Below, in pieces: positions 26,819-37,032 of a DNA stretch of 64,000 nt. The notes under the pieces are model-generated. The model ran no database searches. It was not told the origin of the DNA and saw only the letters and a program-made list of their open reading frames with translations. Made by a program: the position numbers and the translations under genes. The stretch is taken from assembly GCF_002933465.1 (NCBI RefSeq), contig NZ_PSZE01000002.1:248001-312000 (forward strand), given 5' to 3'. Each line of letters opens with the position of its first letter. The stretch's first letter is position 1. The stretch is from Nocardia nova. GTDB lineage: Bacteria > Actinomycetota > Actinomycetes > Mycobacteriales > Mycobacteriaceae.

Positions 26819-27721
26819 ATGGCTGGGGGAGAAGGTACTTCGGAACAGGGGAATGCAGCGGTGGCCGGTCCGGCCCTCGCTGCCGTCGTCGATACCGAGC
26901 GTTATCCGCTCGACGCACCCGGCAGCGCGCGATGGGACGAGGTGGTGCACCGGGCGCGCGACGACCTCGCCGCCGACGGCTGCACCGTCCTGCCGGGATT
27001 CGTTCGCCCGAATCTGCTGGCCACGCTGCGCGACGAGGGCGCCGAACTCGCCCCGCACGCCTACTACACGGTCGAGAAGGTCAACGCGTACAACATTCCG
27101 CTCGACACCGACCTACCGCCCGACCATCCGGCCACGATCGTGCTCGAGCGCGGAAACGCCTTCGTCGCGCGGGATCTCATTCCTCCCACCGCGGTGATCC
27201 AGGTGCTCTACACGAGTGCGGCGTTCCAGCGATTGGTCGCCGAATGCTTCGGCTTGCCTCGGCTGCACGAATACACCGATCCGCTGGCGGGCCTGTGCCT
27301 CAACGTGGTTGCGCCCGGCATGTCGCATCCGTGGCATTTCGACACCAACGAATTCACGGTCTCGATGCTGACCCAGGAACCGGACGCGGGCGGGGTCTTC
27401 GAATACTGCCCGCGGATCCGGACGCCGGAATCGGAGAATCTGGCCGATGTGCGGGCCGTGCTCACCGGATCGGGCGAATCGTTCATCCGGCGGCTGACGC
27501 TGCGTCCCGGCGATCTGCAACTGTTCCAAGGCCGTTTTTCCCTGCATCGGGTCTCCCCGGTGGAGGGCACCTCCCAACGCCACAGCGCGATCTTCGCCTA
27601 CAGCGACCGCCCGGGCATCGTGGGCGCGGTCGAACGCACCCGGCAGCTGTTCGGGCGGGTTCTTCCGGACCATCTGGCCGCGGCGAGCAATGCCGTGCGC
27701 GGTGACCGACTTCTCGACTGA
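26819..27721 (+). CDS. Fe(II)/2-oxoglutarate-dependent dioxygenase (ArpA/HalD-like family)
   Basis: A 300-residue protein if started at ATG 26819; ATG 26762 is also possible. Metal-binding triad: SHPWHFDTNEF (His173, Asp175) and FSLHRVSP (His243); RHSAIFAY near the end supplies the 2-oxoglutarate Arg. The overall pattern (YPLDAPGSARWDEVVHRARD, LNVVAPGMSHPWHFD, LTLRPGDLQLFQGRFSLHRV) matches the 2OG-Fe family that includes ArpA proteins and the BesD/HalD amino-acid halogenases. Halogenases of this group have Gly in place of the Asp; the Asp here argues for a hydroxylase. It is first in an operon with a methyltransferase (28 bp after) and a carnitine acyltransferase, so hydroxylation of a small amino acid-like substrate is inferred. 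Confidence 0.78.
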   Translation: MAGGEGTSEQGNAAVAGPALAAVVDTERYPLDAPGSARWDEVVHRARDDLAADGCTVLPGFVRPNLLATLRDEGAELAPHAYYTVEKVNAYNIPLDTDLPPDHPATIVLERGNAFVARDLIPPTAVIQVLYTSAAFQRLVAECFGLPRLHEYTDPLAGLCLNVVAPGMSHPWHFDTNEFTVSMLTQEPDAGGVFEYCPRIRTPESENLADVRAVLTGSGESFIRRLTLRPGDLQLFQGRFSLHRVSPVEGTSQRHSAIFAYSDRPGIVGAVERTRQLFGRVLPDHLAAASNAVRGDRLLD

Positions 27722-27749
27722 TCACCCGTTCGACTCAGGAGGATCGCCC

Positions 27750-28559
27750 GTGACGGTTTCGATGCACAGCACCGGAAAAGCTTCGTTCGACGACATCTAC
27801 GATCGCCCCGATCCGAGCGCCTACTGCCGCCGGATGGCCGAATTGGATTACTGCATACCGGAATTGGCGAAACCCGCCTTCCTGGAACTGTTCGCCGACT
27901 ACGAGGCGCGCACCGGCACCGTGCCGACCGTCCTGGACCTGGGTTGCTCGTACGGGGTGAACGCGGCACTGCTGCGCTTCGGCACCACCGTGGGCGATCT
28001 GGCCGAGCACTACGGCGACGCCGACACCGCCACCTGCATCGCCCGCGACCGCGCCCGCCTGGCCGCCGACGACCGGTTGCCCCGGATCCGCTTCATCGGT
28101 ATGGACGCCTCCGCGCCGGCGTTGGACTACGCGGCGGCCACCGGACTGCTGCACGAGATCGTCCACGCCGATCTGGAGGCGGGCGATCCCACCGAGGCAC
28201 AGCGCAAGATCATCGGCTCGGCCGATCTGGTGATCTCCACGGGCTGCGTCGGTTACGTCACCGGCCGTACCCTCACACGGGTGGCCCGCGCACACGGCAC
28301 CCGGCTACCGTGGATGGCACACTTCGTGCTGCGGATGTACGCCTTCGAGCCGATCGCCCGCGAACTCGCCGTCCTGGGGTACCGGACCGAGCGCCGTCCC
28401 GGCACCTTCCGGCAGCGCCGTTTCGCCTCCGCCGACGAACAGCAACAGGTACTGAATACGTTGACCGCCAATGGAATCGATCCGACCGGCTACGAATCCG
28501 ACGGCTGGCTGCACGCCGAACTCTACATATCCACACCGACCCCCGAGGACCGCCCGTGA
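27750..28559 (+). CDS. Class I SAM-dependent methyltransferase
   Basis: A 269-residue protein from GTG 27750, preceded by AGGAGG at an ideal distance. The SAM-binding motif I is VLDLGCSYGVNAALL (residues 61-75), and a later motif is GSADLVISTGCVGYVTGRTL. N-terminal YDRPDPSAYCRRMAELDYCI suggests a substrate-binding cap. It lies between the dioxygenase and the acyltransferase: its stop overlaps the GTG of the acyltransferase (GTGA). By context it may N-methylate the amine of a small substrate; that is inference. Confidence 0.8.
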   Translation: MTVSMHSTGKASFDDIYDRPDPSAYCRRMAELDYCIPELAKPAFLELFADYEARTGTVPTVLDLGCSYGVNAALLRFGTTVGDLAEHYGDADTATCIARDRARLAADDRLPRIRFIGMDASAPALDYAAATGLLHEIVHADLEAGDPTEAQRKIIGSADLVISTGCVGYVTGRTLTRVARAHGTRLPWMAHFVLRMYAFEPIARELAVLGYRTERRPGTFRQRRFASADEQQQVLNTLTANGIDPTGYESDGWLHAELYISTPTPEDRP

Positions 28560-30370
28560 CCGACCGTACCTTCGCCTTCGACGATCAGCTGCCGCGCGTG
28601 CCGCTGCCCACGCTCGACGACAGCTGTGCGCGTTTCCTGCAGTGGTCGCGGCCGCTGCTGTCGGAGGACGAATACGCCGATACCGAGCGCGCCGTGGCCG
28701 ATCTGCTGCGCGCCGACGGCCCGGCCCGGATCCTGCACGCCGATCTGGAGCGGTTCGACCGCACCCCCGGTGTGGGCAGCTGGCTCGACGAGTTCTGGCC
28801 CTCGCGGTATCTGGGCCGTCGCGACCGGATCGCGGTCAATGCCAACTTCTTCTTCCTGTTCCGCAACGACACGCCACTGGCGCAGTCCACCTCGCACCAG
28901 CAGGCCGATCGCGCCGCCGCGCTGATCACCGCCGCGGTGAACTACAAACTGCTGCTCGATCGGGAGGAGATCGCGCCGGTCGTGCAACGCGGAGCGCACT
29001 TGTCGATGGCGCAGAACAAATTCCTGTTCTCCGAGACCAGGATTCCGGGCGATCCACAGGACAGTGTGCGCGTGCCCTACAGCGACGCATGGCCCGGCCC
29101 GTCGCCGGCGCGCCACATCGTGGTCTTCCACCACGGCGCCATGTTCCGGATGGAGGTCATCGGCGCCGGCGGTGCGCCGCATGCCCCGGAGGATCTCGCC
29201 GACGGGCTGCGGGCCGTGCTCAAGGCGGCGCCCGATCAACTGCCGGTCGACTCCTCGGCCGGACATCTGACCACCCTGGCGCGGGCCGAATGGGCCGGTG
29301 TGCGTGCCCGTTTGCTGGAGGATCCGGTGAACACGGCGGCGCTGGAGGTGATCGAAACCGCGCTGTTCTGCGTGTGCCTCGACGATGTGACCCCCGCCGA
29401 TCAGCTCGCCGCCAGTGATCAGCTGCTGCACGGCGACAGCGGTAACCGGTGGTTCGACAAGGCGGTCTCGCTGATCGTCTTCGCCGACGGCAGTGCCGGT
29501 ATCAATGTCGAACACTGCGGGCTCGACGGCACGACCATCCTGTCGTTCGTCGACCGGCTGCTCGAGGCCCCGGCCGCCGAGCACGCCGCGCGGTCGGGGG
29601 CACAACCGCAAGGACTGCCCTCGGTGGAGCCGATCGAATTCCGGCTCGACGATTGGTTGCGCGGTGAGATCTCCTCGGCCGCAGCCGCGTTCGCGCAGTT
29701 CGTCGCCGACAACGCGACGACCACGGTGTCGATCGACCGCTTCGGCACGGCCCGCGCCAAGGAGCTCGGCATCTCGCCGGACGCCTTCGCACAGTTGAGC
29801 TATCAGCTCGCTCATCAGCGCAGCAAGGGAATGATCGGGGCCACCTACGAATCGATCGCGACCCGGCAGTATCGCAACGGCCGCACCGAGGCCATGCGCG
29901 TGGTGACCCCGCAGATCCTGGAATTCGTTGCCACCATGGACGATTCGTCGGCCGATGCGGCGACGAAGCTGGCCGCCGCCCGCGCGGCCGCGACCGCCCA
30001 TGTGGAGCGCGCCAAGCAGTGCCAGCGCGGTGAAGCGCCGGAACAGCATCTCTGGGAGCTGCAGTGGGTGCAGCGCCGGCGAGGCGCCGAACTGGGTGCC
30101 ACGGAGCCGATGCCCTTCTTCGACAGCCCGGGCTGGATCATCACCCGCGACGACTATCTGAGTACGAGCTCGGCGCCTTCGGCCACTATCGAATACTTCG
30201 GTTTCGGCTGCACCAGCCCGAAATGCATCGGCATCGCCTACGTCCTGCTGCCGGATCGCTGGAACATCTACCTCGCCACGCCGAAATCCGTTGCGGAGCA
30301 GATGTACCGGTTCGCCGACGAATTGCGGACCGCGGTGTCCGAGCTGGAGGAACTGCTCGCCTCGGCCTGA
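28556..30370 (+). CDS. Choline/carnitine O-acyltransferase family protein
   Basis: A 604-residue protein starting at GTG 28556, coupled to the methyltransferase stop. It shows the whole choline/carnitine acyltransferase fold: N-terminal LPRVPLPTLDDSCARFLQW, then DEFWPSRYLGRRDRIAVNAN, catalytic EHCGLDG (His320), and C-terminal FGFGCTSPKCIGIAYVLLPD. Members move an acyl group between CoA and the hydroxyl of carnitine or choline. Such enzymes are uncommon in bacteria. With a hydroxylase and a methyltransferase in the same operon, the natural acceptor is probably a hydroxylated betaine or similar amine made by the two partners. Confidence 0.85.
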   Translation: MTDRTFAFDDQLPRVPLPTLDDSCARFLQWSRPLLSEDEYADTERAVADLLRADGPARILHADLERFDRTPGVGSWLDEFWPSRYLGRRDRIAVNANFFFLFRNDTPLAQSTSHQQADRAAALITAAVNYKLLLDREEIAPVVQRGAHLSMAQNKFLFSETRIPGDPQDSVRVPYSDAWPGPSPARHIVVFHHGAMFRMEVIGAGGAPHAPEDLADGLRAVLKAAPDQLPVDSSAGHLTTLARAEWAGVRARLLEDPVNTAALEVIETALFCVCLDDVTPADQLAASDQLLHGDSGNRWFDKAVSLIVFADGSAGINVEHCGLDGTTILSFVDRLLEAPAAEHAARSGAQPQGLPSVEPIEFRLDDWLRGEISSAAAAFAQFVADNATTTVSIDRFGTARAKELGISPDAFAQLSYQLAHQRSKGMIGATYESIATRQYRNGRTEAMRVVTPQILEFVATMDDSSADAATKLAAARAAATAHVERAKQCQRGEAPEQHLWELQWVQRRRGAELGATEPMPFFDSPGWIITRDDYLSTSSAPSATIEYFGFGCTSPKCIGIAYVLLPDRWNIYLATPKSVAEQMYRFADELRTAVSELEELLASA

Positions 30371-30587
30371 TCGGTGGACTACACCCGAGCCGATTGCCGC
30401 CCGCACCGGGAGACCGGCGGCTCGGGTGCCGGTCGTCTCGGGGCGTGGTCGCGGCGAGCGGGTCCCGCGAGTCTGCCATGGCCGCACCGGGTTTCGGTCC
30501 ACAGGTACCGTCGCCGGGGTGCAGGTTCGGTGCCGCGTCGGTCTCGATCCGAGGTGGGAGCGCACCACGATTGCTAGCCTCGTTCCC

Positions 30588-31250
30588 ATGGTCGACTCGG
30601 TAATGCCGCAGTTCACCTGGCGCCAGGTGGCACCGGCGGATTTCGCGTTGCTCGGGCAGTGGCTGGCGCAACCGCATGTGCGGCGGTGGTGGCATCACGA
30701 CTTCGATGCCGCATCGGTTGAACGCGATTTCGGGCCGACCGCGCGTGGGGAGGTGGCCGCCGAGGATCTGCTCGTCAGTGCCGACGGCGAACCCGTCGGG
30801 CTGGTGCAGCGGATCCGCTGGGCGGACTGGCCGGAGTATGTGGAGCAGGTGCGGCCGATACTCGACGTGCCCGGCGAGGCCGTGTCGCTGGACTACCTGA
30901 TCGGCGAGCCGGGGCGGGCCGGCCGCGGCCTGGGTACGGCGATGCTGCGCGCGGTCGTGGCGCAGAGCTGGGCCGACTATCCGCGCGCCGACTGCATCGT
31001 GATTCCCGTCGCGGCCGCGAACCGGGCGTCCTGGCGGGCGCTGGAGAAGGCCGGTCTGCGCCGCGTCGCGGAAGGGGAGCTGCCGCCGGACAACCCGATC
31101 GACGACGGATGGCATTACATCTATCGAGTCGACCGCCCACGCGAGGCGCCTGCAGCACCCGCGGGGCGCCGGACGGTGATCGCGCGCACACCAGCGGCAA
31201 CCGCGGTGGCCGCGCCGATAACCGATTGCGGGACATATGCGGTCGTCTGA
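30588..31250 (+). CDS. GNAT acetyltransferase, AAC(6')-like
   Basis: A 220-residue protein from ATG 30588. The layout follows aminoglycoside 6'-N-acetyltransferase-type GNATs: [55 protein letters not shown] (acetyl-CoA loop GRAGRGLG), [20 protein letters not shown] and [10 protein letters not shown]. The last 35 residues are an Ala/Pro/Arg-rich tail reaching to within 15 bp of hisE. It could acetylate aminoglycosides or siderophore-type amines; the real substrate is not known. Confidence 0.82.
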   Translation: MVDSVMPQFTWRQVAPADFALLGQWLAQPHVRRWWHHDFDAASVERDFGPTARGEVAAEDLLVSADGEPVGLVQRIRWADWPEYVEQVRPILDVPGEAVSLDYLIGEPGRAGRGLGTAMLRAVVAQSWADYPRADCIVIPVAAANRASWRALEKAGLRRVAEGELPPDNPIDDGWHYIYRVDRPREAPAAPAGRRTVIARTPAATAVAAPITDCGTYAVV

Positions 31251-31264
31251 AAGAATGGTGTCCC

Positions 31265-31528
31265 GTGAAGACTTTCGAAACCCTGTTCGCCGAGCTGCAG
31301 GATCGTGCGGCCAACCGTCCGGAAGGTTCCGCAACCGTGGCGGCATTGGACGCCGGGGTCCATGCGCAGGGCAAGAAGGTGATCGAAGAGGCCGGTGAGG
31401 TGTGGATCGCCGCCGAACACGAGACCGACGAACAGCTGGCCGAGGAGATCTCCCAGCTCCTGTACTGGGTGCAGGTGCTGATGGTGGGCCGCGGTCTGCG
31501 GCTCGAGGACGTGTACCGACATCTGTGA
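31265..31528 (+). CDS. hisE: Phosphoribosyl-ATP pyrophosphohydrolase
   Basis: From GTG 31265 the 87-residue protein is a complete His[35 protein letters not shown] with the metal-binding Glu pairs, and [19 protein letters not shown]. It removes pyrophosphate from phosphoribosyl-ATP in the second step of histidine synthesis. It precedes hisG by 93 bp in the same direction, as in mycobacteria, where hisE-hisG also form a separate pair. Confidence 0.95.
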   Translation: MKTFETLFAELQDRAANRPEGSATVAALDAGVHAQGKKVIEEAGEVWIAAEHETDEQLAEEISQLLYWVQVLMVGRGLRLEDVYRHL

Positions 31529-31621
31529 CGGGTGAGGCCCGGACCGCCACGGCTACCGGGCGAAACGGTTCGACCGCTCCCTGACACCTTTGTCCGCCAT
31601 CCGTCCTGAAAGGACACCCCC

Positions 31622-32473
31622 ATGCTCCGCGTCGCAGTCCCCAACAAAGGCGCCCTCTCCGAATCGGCCGTGGAAATTCTCACCGAGGCCGGTTACCGCA
31701 AGCGCAGCGATTCGCGCGACCTGTCGGTGATCGACAACGCCAACCAGGTCGAATTCTTCTTCCTCCGTCCGAAGGACATCGCGATCTATGTCGGGTCGGG
31801 TCGCCTCGACCTCGGCATCACCGGCCGCGATCTGGCCCTGGATTCCGGCGCCCCGGTGCAGGAACGGCTCGGCCTCGGATTCGGCCGCTCCACCTTCCGC
31901 TACGCCGCCCCCGCCGGGCGGGAATGGAAGGTCGAGGACCTCTACGACAAGCGGATCGCCACCAGCTACCCGAATCTGGTGCTGCGGGATCTGCAGCGCC
32001 GGGGCATCGAGGCCGAGGTGATCCGCCTCGACGGCGCGGTGGAGATCTCCATCCAACTCGGGGTTGCCGACGCCATCGCCGACGTGGTCGGCTCCGGGCG
32101 CACCCTGCGCCAGCACGATCTGGTCGCCTTCGGCGATTCGCTGTGCGATTCGGAGGCCGTGCTGATCGAGGCTACCGGCTCCGATCACAGCGACAAGGCC
32201 CGCAACCAGCTCATCGCGCGTGTCCAGGGTGTGGTCTTCGCCCAGCAGTACCTGATGCTGGATTACGACTGCCCCAAGGATCTGCTCGACCGGGCCGCCG
32301 CGATCACGCCCGGGCTGGAGTCGCCGACCGTCTCCCCGCTGACCGATCCCGACTGGGTCGCCGTGCGTGCGCTGGTACCGCGGAATCAGGGCAACGACGT
32401 GATGGATCAGCTCGCCGAACTCGGCGCCAAGGCGATTCTGGCTACCGATATCCGTTCCTGCCGCGCCTTCTGA
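31622..32473 (+). CDS. hisG: ATP phosphoribosyltransferase, long form
   Basis: A 283-residue HisG with AAAGGA before the ATG. It has [39 protein letters not shown], and the PRPP-binding region [20 protein letters not shown]. The C-terminal ACT-like regulatory domain ([20 protein letters not shown] onward) marks the long, histidine-feedback-regulated hexameric form that works without HisZ. It catalyses the first step of histidine synthesis. Confidence 0.97.
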   Translation: MLRVAVPNKGALSESAVEILTEAGYRKRSDSRDLSVIDNANQVEFFFLRPKDIAIYVGSGRLDLGITGRDLALDSGAPVQERLGLGFGRSTFRYAAPAGREWKVEDLYDKRIATSYPNLVLRDLQRRGIEAEVIRLDGAVEISIQLGVADAIADVVGSGRTLRQHDLVAFGDSLCDSEAVLIEATGSDHSDKARNQLIARVQGVVFAQQYLMLDYDCPKDLLDRAAAITPGLESPTVSPLTDPDWVAVRALVPRNQGNDVMDQLAELGAKAILATDIRSCRAF

Positions 32474-32487
32474 CCTCGCTCGCCGAA

Positions 32488-32509
32488 TGCCGCGCTCACG
32501 GGCGCGGCA
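32488..32509. terminator. Hairpin between hisG and the RecB-like gene
   Basis: TGCCGCGC (32488-32495) and GCGCGGCA (32502-32509) form a perfect 8-bp stem with a 6-base loop, 15 bp after the hisG stop and overlapping the end of the convergent RecB-like gene. It is probably a bidirectional terminator. Confidence 0.6.
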
Positions 32510-33359
32510 CCGTCGCGGCGGCGTCGTCCGGCCAGCCCGGATACGGCGGCGGGGTTCCGCCGTAGGCCGGGCACAGCGGGCGGTACTCGCAGAATTTACA
32601 GCTCCACCCGGGCCGCGGCGGAAAATCCCCGTCGCGGCCGGCGGTGGTGATCGCCGCCCACAGGGCCGACACGATGCGCTCGAAACGGACGAGTTCGTCC
32701 GCGTCCGGCGCATAGGTCAGGATCTGTCCGTCACGCAGGTACAGCAGCCGCAGCTGGGCCGGGGCCACGCCGCGGGTGCGGTACATGATCAGCGCGTAGA
32801 ACTTCAGCTGGAACAGCGCCTTCTGTTCGGCATCGGGTGCGGGAGCGCGCCCGGTCTTGTAGTCCACCACCCGCAACCGGCCGTCCGGCGCGATATCGAT
32901 GCGGTCGACATATCCGCGCAGCGGCGATCCGTCCGCCAGCCGGGCCTCGACCAGCGATTCACAGGATTCCGGGTCGAATCCGGTGGGGTTCTCGAGGTGG
33001 TAGTAGTCGCGTACCAGGCGGCTCACCTCGTCGAGAAACAACGGGAGACCGCCCGGTTCGAGCACCACCTCGATCTCGGGGCGATCTGCCAGCAAACGCT
33101 GCCAGGCCGGTTCCACCAACGCCGCGGCCCGTTCCGGAACGCGTTCACCACTGGGTAGCCCGTATAGCGATTCCAGGACCGCGTGCACCACCGTTCCGCG
33201 TACGGCGTCGCGGCCGGGTGTTTCCGGAATGCGGTCGATCGCGCGTAATCGGTATTTGAGCGGACATTGTTTGAAATCGATTGCCCGCGAGGGCGACAAC
33301 GCCGGCCCGCGGGAAACGGCCGGTAATTCGGGCGGGGTCGCCGTCGGTGGTGCGGACAT
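32496..33359 (-). CDS. RecB/Cas4-family PD-(D/E)XK nuclease-like protein
   Basis: From the ATG at 33359 (MSAPPTATPPELPAVSRGPA) the protein is 287 residues. It has the RecB-family start LSPSRAIDFKQCPLKYRLRA, RGTVVHAVLE, the active-site strand RLRVVDYKTGRAP (Asp-x-Lys), the QLKFYALIMYR helix, and a C-terminal CKFCEYRPLCP. The Cys in FKQCP plus the three at the end fit a 4Fe-4S cluster as in Cas4/AddB. The position between hisG and trmI matches Rv2119 in M. tuberculosis. The role is probably DNA processing or repair. Confidence 0.88.
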   Translation of the reverse strand: MSAPPTATPPELPAVSRGPALSPSRAIDFKQCPLKYRLRAIDRIPETPGRDAVRGTVVHAVLESLYGLPSGERVPERAAALVEPAWQRLLADRPEIEVVLEPGGLPLFLDEVSRLVRDYYHLENPTGFDPESCESLVEARLADGSPLRGYVDRIDIAPDGRLRVVDYKTGRAPAPDAEQKALFQLKFYALIMYRTRGVAPAQLRLLYLRDGQILTYAPDADELVRFERIVSALWAAITTAGRDGDFPPRPGWSCKFCEYRPLCPAYGGTPPPYPGWPDDAAATVPRP

Positions 33360-33421
33360 ACCTGGCAGGCTATCGGCGGGTACCGACACATTCCGCGGCG
33401 CGATACCGCCGCCGGAAATGA

Positions 33422-34290
<869 letters not shown>

Positions 34291-34377
34291 GCGTTCGCCC
34301 TACCCGTCGCGGCCGTCCGGCCGCCGATTCGGCTCCGGTTCGCGCTCGGCGAAACCGGGGCCGGTGTCGTGCGCCGC

Positions 34378-34872
34378 TCAGGGCTGGCAGGGCGCCATGC
34401 CCATGGCCAGGATCTGGCACGCGGAGGCGTCCGACAGCTGCCAGCCCGCTGCCGAGTGCTGCCAGGTCATCGGCATCGGGCCGGCCGGGCCGTGCGGCGA
34501 GGTGATGGTGACCTGGCCGGTGGCCTGATCGCCCTCGGTCTTGATGTCGGCGACGGTGAAGGTGATGGTGCCGTAGTTGGCCAGGCCCTTGGTCATGGTG
34601 TCGATGTTGGTGACGCGCTTGTCCCCTCCGGCCACCAGCTTCTCCTTCTCGGCGGTCGGCTTGGCCGGATCCACGAAACCGTTGAGTGTGGCCTGCAGTT
34701 CCTCGGCGGTGGGGGCGGTCGCGGCGGCGGCGCTCGTCGCGGCCGAGGTGGCCGTCGTGGTGCTCGTCGGCGTGGAGTCCGGGGAATTGTCGGACCCGCA
34801 TGCTGTCATAGCGGTAACTGCGAGCGCGGCGAAGGCGGTAGCCGTGGCACGGCGGAACCCGGCACGATGCAT
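34378..34872 (-). CDS. MTB12-like lipoprotein
   Basis: From ATG 34872 the 164-residue protein has a signal peptide (HRAGFRRATATAFAALAVTA) ending in the lipobox TAC, then a Ser/Thr/Ala-rich linker and a globular domain with ELQATLNGFVDPAKPTAEKE, KGLANYGTITFTVADIK and GWQLSDASACQILAMG. This resembles the low-molecular-weight antigen MTB12 domain. Its place between trmI and arc is that of LppK (Rv2116) in M. tuberculosis. An exported surface protein of unknown function. Confidence 0.75.
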   Translation of the reverse strand: MHRAGFRRATATAFAALAVTAMTACGSDNSPDSTPTSTTTATSAATSAAAATAPTAEELQATLNGFVDPAKPTAEKEKLVAGGDKRVTNIDTMTKGLANYGTITFTVADIKTEGDQATGQVTITSPHGPAGPMPMTWQHSAAGWQLSDASACQILAMGMAPCQP

Positions 34873-35188
34873 CCCGGAGCGACGCACACCGGAAACACCG
34901 GCGGTCGGCGCGGCGTTGCTCCCGGTGCGGGTACTGCCACCGAAGGGAGTAGCGCTGTGGCGCGTAGGAAGGAGCCGCGCAGGAAGGAGCCGCGTGGGAA
35001 GGAGCATCGACTAGACCTTTCGGTTCGGTCCGGCGAAATCGCTCGCCGAATGCAGGTTAGGGCAGGCTAACATGGTTGCCGGGCCGATAGACCGCAGCTG
35101 AGATGTGATCACGACGAAACCATGTCGGAAAGCGAGAACGGTTCGCGCCCGGTAGCGTTGATAGACCGGGACTGGGAGGAGCAGCATC

Positions 35189-36949
35189 ATGAGCCCCATC
35201 GAGAATTCGGATTCGGCGGCCTGGAGAGAACTCGAGGTGGTACGCGCCGAGGCGGCTGCACTCCGTAGGCAACTCGCCGACTCGCCGGATCGTTCAAGGG
35301 AATTGGAAGCTCGTATCGATTCGCTGACGATTCGCAACACCAAACTGATGGACACCCTGAAGGAGGCCCGTCAGCAGTTGGTGGCGCTGCGTGAGGAGGT
35401 CGACCGGCTGGGCCAGCCGCCCAGCGGCTACGGCGTGCTGATCGGTGTGTACGAGGACCAGACGGTCGACGTGTTCACTTCCGGACGCAAGATGCGCCTG
35501 ACGTGCTCGCCGAATATCGACACCTCCGAACTGCACTACGGGCAGACCGTGCGTCTGAACGAGGCGCTCACGGTGGTCGAGGCCAGCACCTTCGACCAGA
35601 CCGGTGAGATCGGCACCCTGCGCGAGGTCCTCGACGACGGCCGTCGCGCCCTGGTCGTGGGCCATGCCGACGAAGAACGCGTGGTCTGGCTGTCGGGCCC
35701 GCTGTCGGCGCTGGTCGACGCGGACGACGTCGAAGATCCCAACGCGCCCGTGCGGCGGCTGCGCCCGGGTGATTCGCTGCTGGTCGACACCAAGGCCGGA
35801 TTCGCGTTCGAGCGCATTCCCAAGGCCGAGGTCGAGGATCTGGTGCTCGAAGAGGTGCCCGATGTCGGTTACGAGGACATCGGTGGCCTGGGCCGCCAGA
35901 TCGAGCAGATCCGCGACGCGGTGGAGCTGCCGTTCCTGCACAAGGATCTGTTCCGTGAGTACGCGCTGCGCCCGCCCAAAGGCGTGCTGCTCTATGGTCC
36001 GCCGGGCTGCGGTAAGACGCTGATCGCCAAGGCGGTCGCCAACTCGCTGGCGAAGAAGATCGCCGAGGCGCGCGGTGAGGACGCCAAGGAGGCCAAGTCC
36101 TTCTTCCTCAACATCAAGGGTCCCGAGCTGCTGAACAAGTTCGTGGGCGAGACCGAGCGCCACATCCGGATCATCTTCCAGCGAGCTCGTGAGAAGGCCT
36201 CCGAAGGCACCCCGGTGATCGTGTTCTTCGACGAGATGGACTCGATCTTCCGCACTCGTGGTTCGGGTGTGTCCTCGGATGTGGAGACCACGGTCGTGCC
36301 GCAGCTGCTGTCGGAGATCGACGGTGTGGAGGGCCTGGAGAACGTCATCGTGATCGGTGCGTCCAACCGCGAGGACATGATCGACCCCGCGATCCTGCGG
36401 CCCGGCCGCCTGGACGTCAAGATCAAGATCGAGCGTCCGGATGCCGAAGCGGCCCAGGACATCTTCTCCAAGTACCTCACCGAGGACCTGCCGCTGCACG
36501 CCGACGATATCGCCGAATTCGCCGGCGATCGCTCCAAGTGCGTCAAGGCGATGATCGAGCGGGTCGTGGACCGGATGTACGCCGAGAGCGAGGACAACCG
36601 CTTCCTCGAGGTCACCTATGCCAACGGTGACAAGGAGGTCCTGTACTTCAAGGACTTCAACTCCGGCGCCATGATCCAGAACATTGTGGACCGTTCCAAG
36701 AAGTACGCGATCAAATCGGTGCTCGAGACCGGCAATCCCGGTCTGCGCATCCAGCACCTGTTCGATTCGATAGTCGACGAGTTCTCCGAGAACGAGGACC
36801 TGCCCAACACCACCAATCCGGATGACTGGGCACGTATTTCGGGTAAGAAGGGCGAACGGATCGTCTACATCCGGACGCTGGTTACCGGTAAGAACGCTTC
36901 GGCGAGCCGGGCGATCGATACCGAATCCAATACGGGTCAGTACCTCTAG
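35189..36949 (+). CDS. arc: Proteasomal AAA ATPase ARC/Mpa
   Basis: A 586-residue protein preceded by GGGAGGAG. An N-terminal coiled coil ([20 protein letters not shown]), which binds Pup, is followed by two OB folds, an AAA domain with Walker A GPPGCGKT (residues 270-277), Walker [13 protein letters not shown] and arginine fingers, and the C-terminal GQYL whose penultimate Tyr docks into the 20S proteasome. It unfolds pupylated proteins. The usual partners dop and pup are not found downstream in the window; instead there is a terminator and a convergent cyclophilin gene. Confidence 0.97.
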   Translation: MSPIENSDSAAWRELEVVRAEAAALRRQLADSPDRSRELEARIDSLTIRNTKLMDTLKEARQQLVALREEVDRLGQPPSGYGVLIGVYEDQTVDVFTSGRKMRLTCSPNIDTSELHYGQTVRLNEALTVVEASTFDQTGEIGTLREVLDDGRRALVVGHADEERVVWLSGPLSALVDADDVEDPNAPVRRLRPGDSLLVDTKAGFAFERIPKAEVEDLVLEEVPDVGYEDIGGLGRQIEQIRDAVELPFLHKDLFREYALRPPKGVLLYGPPGCGKTLIAKAVANSLAKKIAEARGEDAKEAKSFFLNIKGPELLNKFVGETERHIRIIFQRAREKASEGTPVIVFFDEMDSIFRTRGSGVSSDVETTVVPQLLSEIDGVEGLENVIVIGASNREDMIDPAILRPGRLDVKIKIERPDAEAAQDIFSKYLTEDLPLHADDIAEFAGDRSKCVKAMIERVVDRMYAESEDNRFLEVTYANGDKEVLYFKDFNSGAMIQNIVDRSKKYAIKSVLETGNPGLRIQHLFDSIVDEFSENEDLPNTTNPDDWARISGKKGERIVYIRTLVTGKNASASRAIDTESNTGQYL

Positions 36950-36978
36950 GAGTACCGCACAACCTCTAGGAGTACCGC
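36942..36978. repeat. Duplicated 3' end of arc
   Basis: ACCTCTAGGAGTACCGC occurs at 36942-36958 and again at 36962-36978 (20-bp period). The first copy includes the last codons and stop of arc (CTC TAG). It is a short tandem duplication of the gene end; the encoded C-terminus is unchanged. Confidence 0.8.
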
Positions 36979-36989
36979 GCACACACGTA

Positions 36990-37016
36990 GGCCGCGCCCG
37001 CATCGCGAGCGCGGCC
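36990..37016. terminator. Bidirectional terminator hairpin after arc
   Basis: GGCCGCGC (36990-36997) pairs perfectly with GCGCGGCC (37009-37016) around an 11-base loop, followed by TTCG. It lies between the arc stop and the convergent cyclophilin stop (37033). Confidence 0.65.
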
Positions 37017-37032
37017 TTCGCCGTATCCGGTG

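Noticed and set aside
26819..27721. Halogenase of the BesD/HalD type
   Set aside because: Radical halogenases of this group have Gly in place of the iron-binding Asp; this protein has WHFD with the Asp, so hydroxylase is more likely.
28523..30616. Minus-strand frame of 697 codons opposite the carnitine acyltransferase
   Set aside because: Antisense artefact; the plus strand has the full acyltransferase signature and coupling to the upstream gene.
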